The notes under the pieces were generated by a model that ran no database searches, had not been told where the DNA came from, and saw only the letters and a program-made list of their open reading frames with translations. Shown here in pieces: positions 56,617 to 64,000 of a stretch of DNA of 64,000 nucleotides. This stretch comes from Stratiolaelaps scimitus. Its lineage: Eukaryota > Arthropoda > Arachnida > Mesostigmata > Laelapidae. The stretch spans positions 124,001 to 188,000 of the forward strand of contig JABWDB010000019.1 of NCBI GenBank assembly GCA_019614645.1, in the 5' to 3' direction. The stretch's first letter is position 1; every line of letters begins with the position of its first letter. Position numbers and translations under genes: made by a program.

Positions 56617-59007
56617 GTGATTCCACTTTGCCAGTTCGCTGGATGTGGTATCATTATACAATACAACTGGTGGTTTATTAACGGAACTGCAATGGGAGTA
56701 ATGCTTAAGTTATCGTAAAAGAGTATCACAAATATTCAGGACATCACAACATAATTTGCTCGTACAAATATATACAGCAGATATAGATTTCATAACCTAA
56801 TGTATTGACACTTTATTAATACCTTTTAATAATTCGGTGACAAACTGCCCAGTGGACGTAAGTACTCGCAGTTTACGAGGGAGGGAGCCAAATCTTGATG
56901 ACAAGGGGTAGCCTAGAGCGTGTTTGCTTGACTCCGAGAAAACTAAAGGGATCACAAATATAGGTATTGTGACGATTACAGCGGCTGGCGATAGCGGTGA
57001 GCGGTGAGACAAGCTCCGCAATAGCATATTATATATACAATCATACATTATCAATTGCGCTCAAGGGAATCCAACGATCCGAATCTGAGCTGGCTAGCCA
57101 CACTGTCAGCAGCCATGCAAACACCGGCAACCGGCTAATTGCTAACAAGAGAAGTTCTCGGCGTCACTTGCTTTTCATCGCCAGATATCGAACCACCTGG
57201 ACTGGTATAAGATTAGTGGGGTGGGTTTGTTGAGCGCGGAATCGTGCGACGTAACACAGTCGCTTTCTGGCTTTCTGTCGAGGAGCTTGCGCATACGTTG
57301 GATTTCCTAGCCTCTTGTGATTTGTTCAAACGTATTTGGCATCGACGGCCAACGCAACGTCGTCTCTCCCTTGCCGTGTTCAGGTGAGTCTGTACCTTGG
57401 CTGGCTCAGTCGCCTCTTGCAAACGTTTTCGCGTCGCCGGCAGCTCTGTGGTTCTGTCGGCGGTGCGCAGTGCGGCGCATTCGGGCCGCGGTCACTTGGA
57501 AGCACGGCTGGGCCCGCCGGCGATGGTAGCGGTGGCGGCTGGCCTGGGCCCTCCCGACATACGAACTCATTGGCCTGTTCTCCCTCTCTCTCTCTCTCGC
57601 TCGCTCTCTCACCTTATTTATCTCCCTGGCAATTTCTCCCTTCCTCGATCTCTCTTAGTTCCGTTACTCGCTTTCGAAAGGTCAAGGTTGTCAGGGCCTG
57701 CAGTCTGTGCTCTCTCGGATACCAGCAACCGCCAACAACATCAATATCAGAGGCGCAACGGTGGCGGAAGCGGCTATGGTCGCAACAGCAGAACCAGAGG
57801 AGGCGAAAGCCGCCATGGGCTTTTGGTCGGTTTGCGCCATCGGGAGATGCCGCCGCCGCTGCCGCCGCCGCTGCCGCCGCTGCCGCAGCCAGAGGATCAG
57901 GCTAGAGGCAGGCACAGCTGCCATCGTTGTCGTCGTTATTGTTGCCGTCACCGACCGTGACCACAGGAAACCATGTGGTCGCCCCGTTGTGGGTGTGCTC
58001 ACTGTAAAGGGCGTCTTGACCAGAGGGAGGACGAAACGCCGATTCGACACATGGCGACGTCAGGCCATCGGAACCCACAGACCAAACAACTAGTTTGCCT
58101 TCGCCGCATTGTGACACCGAGCGAATATAGCATTACAGCGGTCAGAGCCAACAATAGGCGACCACCCGTTGATAACAGCTTCAGCAGCTGTTGATGATAG
58201 CTGACGACCCGACCAAACACCGTGTATCCTCTCGGTACACTCCTCGGGAAAAAACACGTGCGAGGCTGGGTCCCTTGGCCAGCTCGGCGCGCGCTTGCCA
58301 GCTCAGGACACGATTGCTTAGTTACTAACTAGCGTTTGTTTGCCCGGTTCTACTGTACCGTGGTGAGCAATGACGGAGAGGATGAAGATTTTCAATAACA
58401 GCCCTACAGTGTCCACTCTGTACTCACTCTTTTAAGCGTATTCGCTGGCACGGACTTTTAGAGGTTTTTTTTTTAGCTCAGCTTATATTGTATGCTATGC
58501 ACTATATACATACGTAGTATTATACATATCCATTTATCTGTTTTCTCCAACTATCGCGTCCTTTAGCGTAGGGGATTGAAGAATCTTGGATGGCCTCATG
58601 GCATTACAGTTTTTTTGGGCCGGGTCGTCATTTGAGAGCTATCTGACTGATTCTTTGAGTTGTATTGTATCATATCATACGGTAGCCACAGAGAGGCCCC
58701 TGCCCTTCGAGCCGCTGCGATCTTCTCATCTCCTTCATCGATCTATCGAACGTTAGCGGACTCAGTGTATACGTACGTAAGTGAGTGCATGATTCAAATG
58801 CGGTTTGATGATATTTCTACAACCGCCACTGATGCTGCTGCGGGTCGGACGGCGCGATGATGGCAGCGGTTGCGCCACCTTCCGGCTGGGCGATTCTAGC
58901 ACAGGAGAATTCGGTCAGACCACGCCTGTTCATGGCGCTGAGCGCCGAGTGAACGACGCAAGGAGCCTCACTGTGTACGTTTGCTTCTCGGCTCACCCTT
59001 GCTTCCT

Positions 59008-59012
<5 letters not shown>

Positions 59013-59043
<31 letters not shown>
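59013..59043. repeat. CT microsatellite
   Basis: About 15 CT units. Confidence 0.95.
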
Positions 59044-59047
<4 letters not shown>

Positions 59048-62000
59048 GCGCGGTCTGCTTAGGTTCGTCCGCGAAAGTCTGGGTGGACGCCGGAAAATCT
59101 CCCGGCGTCAGCGGCGTCGGCGAACGTGTATTTTACTACGATGAAATTTACGACCGCCGCTGCCTTCGACGAGCATCAACGAACGAAGCCGAGGCGCGCG
59201 TGCAACACCGATGCCGTACCTCTTGGACCAGTGCTAGCGGCACTGCTTGTAGCAGTGGTAGCCTTATGAGTCGGAGGGCATTTTGGTGTATGGAGAATCT
59301 CTCACCAGGCAAATAGCTTTACCGTGGAAGCTTATGGAACACCGTCTACGCCGTTGGATAGCCAGCGTAGTTTCGCCTGTATCGCGGTTAGGCTGGGACG
59401 CCTACATCTGGAATATTCATACGTCCCTTCGAATTCGTCTCCGTAATAGTATCATACGGAACGTTGAGCGATACCAGCTGCCAGATCGATTTGTTGAACG
59501 GTTGTGGCTGTAATAACATTGTACTATACCACGAAGAGTATTCATCAGAGTGGACGAGACTTCCCATATTTCATGGGTGGGCTCTTATCATATCCCTACT
59601 CTATTGAATGTTTCGTTTATAATGTGTTCTAAATGATCGTATTTTGGAGACTAGTGACATATTCAGAAAAAAAAACGATGCATATACGTAGGTGTTTAGC
59701 AAAAATTGTGAAGCATAGTTAGCCAGCTATGTCACCAGAAATGCATACACCTTGTATCAGCACTTGATAGCAAATGTACCTGAGGCACGCCATTATAAAA
59801 TCGGAGCTTCGAACTTGTAACTCTGGCGGTATCAAGTGCCGAGTGAAGTCGAGAAGCTCAATTTTTAATATCGCAAAGAGTAAACTCAAGGACAATGACC
59901 AGACAATGCGAAAGCAAACAGACGGTCCCCAGCGCTGGCATGTATCTTTCGCCGGATCTATTATGCTTATACTGCAATACTCCGTGTGTATCCTGTGACC
60001 AGGGTTGTGCTATTTCTCTCTAAGCTCATTTATAGCTGTCGATTCTACCATCGTTGTGGTCCATGACCTCTGCTGCTGCTGGCCTTGCCTGTACGTTCAT
60101 ATTGCATAATCCTCGCGAGTGTGGTCTCGACGCGGGCTACGACGACGGCGTAGGCGGCCTCACCGAGCGTCACCGTCTGGCCTAGACATGAGGGCGAGGT
60201 CAGGCACACAGGTCAGCGACGATCTCTCTCTCTCTTTGCCAACGAGGCCAGCCTTGATCGTTGTGCTGGCCAGCGTCGATCGAATGTTTGACGGATCGAA
60301 GATGTAGTGACGCCGAGGGGCTGATCGATCCGAGCCATGCCTTCGGCTATTACGCCCCTCGCGGCCACCCTCGAGTCAGTCACAGCGATTCGATGCGTTC
60401 ATCTGGCCGGCCCCATTGCGGTGCCCTGACGGTGCCCCATCGCTGCTTCGCGGTGTGCGAGGGCGACACCGGCCGCACGGTGCCAGCGAAAGCCCAGCTC
60501 TCTTAGCCACTGGAACCCCCATTAGCCATTACATGGGTATATGTGTGTGTGTGTGGCGTGTGTCTACGATTCATTTGTAAAGAGATGACCTCTGTGGAGG
60601 GGTTCAAGTGTGAGATCTGCTATCCTTGTCGAATGTTGCATGCCGTGATGATAGCGTCTGATCTGAGGAAATCACAACGAGATTGACGAAAAGCCGTCAA
60701 GGACTTCGTTAAACGGAACCTCCCGTTGAAGTTCCGATTAGCTTTAGGGGCTAGACGGCGGTTCGTGGTTCATTGTCAGGTTTGCGCGTACGACAAAGGT
60801 GGTAGCCTTAGCTACGCCGGCATTCCAGGTTCGGCAGAAGTAACGGGCTTCGAAGGGCACCAGGTGACGAATGTGAACGCATAGTAGAGCATATTGTGAT
60901 CCAAAAATTTGAAACGAACAAAATGAAAGAGATGATGTCGATGATGGACAGAGGCAGATTGCATTTTCGTGCGATACACACCCCGCCCTGCCCGGTATTT
61001 TTTTTTTTAATCGACAAGGTGAGGCAGTACCTAGCACGCAGGCCTCTTCGGCCGCCTTCAGGTTACCCAACCAAGCCTAGTGCGCCACCATTGATCGGTT
61101 CCCAGCCTGTTCGTGGCCTTGACATCAATACGCGAAGGGGAAATGGGGATGTGCGCAGCTGGACAACGGTGCGCGAGACCTCACCGAGACAGAGAGAGAG
61201 AAAGCTAGAGGAGAGAGAATTGGAGGCTTCGCCGTTGCAAACCTGCGAGCGTAGGCTATGGCCACAGTCCCGATCCTCTGCCGCCCTTCCCATCATGGTC
61301 GCTGCCTCCCGCGCTCACCCCCGCCTTGATAACCCCCCCTTGCCGAGCAGGTGGCAACATCTCTTAGGTGTTTATATTCGATGGAGTAAGAACAGAAGAT
61401 GATTTCGATCGAGGTCAATGAACTCCACGGGAGGCGCAAGGAGCGCGTGGCGTCTTCGAAGCAGCACAATGGTTTTCGGCACGATGAGAGACATGACGTC
61501 TCTCCGTGACACGTCCAACACCTAGGCGGAAGAAACTTTTGCGCTATATGCTTGCGTCATAATGGGAGTGACGGTGGACGTCAACTGTTTCCTTTTCGTT
61601 CGCTCGGTCGGGCTGATTCCTCTTTGCGGGACCTTTTTTGGGAGGGTCTACTCCCGGCATCAATGACTTTATTGGGAGATCAGCGTTGCCTATTGGACAA
61701 CACGGTGTAGTGGCCGTACACTGCAGTCGGCTGTGGCGCGGTGCTGTCGAACCCGCCAACCGGATCGATGATGGCCTAGTCGCCAACCTACGCTATCATC
61801 ATAAGTAGACCCTATATAATGTATAGAGTAGGCAGCAGCAATTCGTGTTGCATGAGCAGTGTTCGAGCAGACAGTAGTAGTAGCACATGTAGAACCACGA
61901 GACGAAACAACATCAAAAGGTCCGCGAAGAGGTTGCACTGGATTTCGGACGGCCGTGTGCCGCGCGGCAGAACCGACTAATAGTGGCTCAGTGATCGACT

Positions 62001-62113
62001 CAAGGTGGAACGGGACTCATCATGTCCCAGCTCTATCCGCCTTGAGACTTGGCACGCCGTGCGTGAATTCATGCGGCCTACAGCCGCCATAATATCGATT
62101 TTCCTAGGCATCA

Positions 62114-62162
<49 letters not shown>
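62114..62162. repeat. Compound TA/GA microsatellite
   Basis: About 12 TA units pass directly into about 12 GA units. Confidence 0.95.
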
Positions 62163-64000
62163 TGTACGCGGTGCGTTTGGCCTGTGTGTGCCATCAATTA
62201 ATCTAAAGCTGCCGATGCAGACACTTGTACGAACAGATGTTTGGGTCGGCTGGGATCTTATAGTATAATATAATAGATAGTCGCCCCATATGCTGTAGCA
62301 CTACAATAAATGAATGGCAGTGACGAGCGGCAAGCTGACAACGAGCGACTGATCCGAACAGCAATTACAGCATTGACGCATATCGATCTGCCGACCGAGA
62401 TGCGTGTATTGGGTGAAAAACTTAAGTGAACTCTACTTCCGCTATTACTATTAGACGACAAGCACTGCCAGTCCATTATTCGAAATTGGTTTCGAATGGC
62501 TGGAATAATATATGAGCCCCTCTTGATTGCATCCTTCGCGAACAGTCTGGACGAGTGTCTGCTCGATAGCGGACACTATAACACATTACTGACCGGAACC
62601 ATTGAAGGCTGCTGACTGTGTGACGCTGAGAAGGACGCACTGCCGGGGGTGGTGACTGTAAGATGGGGGGCCGCTGTGTGTGGCGTATGGAAGCCGTATC
62701 TTCTAAATGTATTGATAATCTAAATTTAAGACTCTGATGTCCCTGTTCGTCAGACGCAGCTCACCGGGCCTTGTGCTACTACTGCTGCTGCTGCTGTTGT
62801 TGTGCTTATCCTAAATCGATTAATAAAATATGCTAATCATAGTCGATTATTAATCAAATATATTAATGGGCTATGCATACGAGCAACGAGGCAATGTGCG
62901 ATACAATGGCCACAACAAGCCGATCACAAGCGACCGACGGCACTCGGGCTCACTGACCGGATGAGAAAGTCGTGTGCGGGTGGCGTCCGCCAGCAGTAAC
63001 GACGGCTGGCAGACTGGAGAAGCAGGAAATTGTCTTCTGTTGATTTCCATAAAGTGCTTTTGTGCGATATGGGACCACAGATCGCCCCCCGCCTTGTCGC
63101 CACTTCGACCCTGCGCGGCGCCAAACTGTCGGGTCTCACAGCCTGAATGGGACACAGCGAATCTTTGCGGTTAGCACACTCTCTGATACACTATCATCGG
63201 TTGATCCCATGCCTCGGAAATGGGCAAAAATATACGGAATATCGGGCTGGCCGTCGGGCAGACCCCACACGCTGTGGGGTACCTGAACCCAAGTCCAGGT
63301 GGGGGGCACCTAAACCCATATCCAGGCTGTGGGCTTTTGCAGACAATATATATATAGGCAGTTCATAGCCACTTCGCATAGAAATAATACTTTCTTCCCT
63401 GCCTTCTTCTGAATGATGTATATCTTGTCTCGACGAAATACACTAGTACACCCACCCGAAACAAGCAACTGTGAAACGCAGACGGTGCTGCTAACGGCAG
63501 TGTGTCGACCGTCTCCGTGTGGTCAATGATCAGTTAGCGGGGAATCACCTTCGCCAAATGAAAATTCTTCGGATTTTGAAATCGCCCTTTTTCTCACCAG
63601 TGGTATGTTTATTATTAATCGTATAACGATTATCTTCGTTACATCTGTTCGTACAGCAGTAGTTGCTGTAGTAGGAGCGATTCTGCTCCGCCAGACATTG
63701 AACAGATGGCTTATTCTACAACCTCTAATGTTAATCGATCTTAGTATCTATGCTGAGCATTTCGGGTGCTGTTGCTGTTGGCTAGGACGCTTTCGAGGAT
63801 GTTCCTATCTGCGCTTTTTTTCAAAACACCGACTCGGCCTGTTGATATACTGAAAGTGCACGCTCGTACGGCCTTCCATCGAGGCCGAAGACGGAGCGTT
63901 TTCACCTGTCAATATCGAAATTTCCCCATAACGCGGAAGTCGCGAAATGTATGAGTATTTTAATGCGGTGGTTTGTGGCTATTCACAAATCGAATGTCTG

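Larger units (their letters stand above)
51919..64000. other. Right-hand 12 kb, probably CMIP intron 2
   Basis: I could not identify a further CMIP exon or another gene. GC-rich, low-complexity stretches occur at 55,740-55,930, 57,430-57,920, 58,680-59,240 and 60,110-60,500, with overlapping open frames on several strands. Such islands could include regulatory elements or unrecognised exons. Arrays of TA, CT, ATT, GA and a poly-G tract are listed separately. Confidence 0.4.

Noticed and set aside
57336..57960. Overlapping ~188-aa plus frames with Ser/Leu and Pro/Arg runs
   Set aside because: They run through CT and GCC simple repeats in several frames at once, so composition explains them.

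Overview
This is a piece of an animal nuclear genome. The genes are intron-split with GT/AG splice sites, AATAAA poly(A) signals are present, the encoded families are metazoan housekeeping proteins, and there are more than twenty TA microsatellites. The protein sequences look arthropod-like. My best guess is a chelicerate, possibly a parasitiform mite. That is an inference from general resemblance and cannot be proven from the window.

Layout. (1) 1-4,893: two divergently transcribed genes share a 560-bp gap. EMC3 (ER membrane insertase subunit, minus strand, cut by the left edge) lies opposite PEX3 (peroxisomal membrane biogenesis receptor, plus strand, complete). (2) 8,164-17,249: a penta-EF-hand gene of the peflin/ALG-2 family on the minus strand, in four coding exons. 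Its 5.5-kb second intron holds two complete plus-strand genes for ribosome production, NSA2 (60S biogenesis, single coding exon) and RPS27A (ubiquitin-like/eS31 fusion, three coding exons). The same intron holds a decayed LINE reverse-transcriptase fragment and a 160-bp tandem duplication. (3) 18,815-21,716: MRPL46 (mitochondrial large-subunit protein) on the plus strand, divergent from peflin. (4) About 21.8-35.9 kb: an AT-rich, apparently gene-poor stretch with long TA arrays and one candidate small exon. (5) About 35.9-44.2 kb: a markedly GC-rich, CpG-containing, low-complexity stretch (GA, CAG and GGC runs), probably a promoter/5'-UTR domain. It ends in a coding first exon (43,989-44,196) that matches in phase an exon at 51,746-51,918, which I recognise as C-Maf-inducing protein (CMIP). 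The rest of CMIP must lie further right. (6) 51.9-64 kb: intron-like sequence with repeats, palindromes and no exon I could recognise.

The most notable observations are these. The ubiquitin moiety of the RPS27A fusion is strongly diverged: only about half of its residues match ubiquitin, it has lost K11, K29, K48, K63 and the I44 patch, yet it keeps the terminal Gly-Gly. A mathematically perfect 132-bp palindrome lies just inside CMIP intron 1. Several TA microsatellites sit at the centres of inverted repeats. Three candidate first exons upstream of CMIP all end in the same splice phase.

All exon boundaries were read by eye from splice motifs, reading frame and remembered family sequence. 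No search or alignment program was run.
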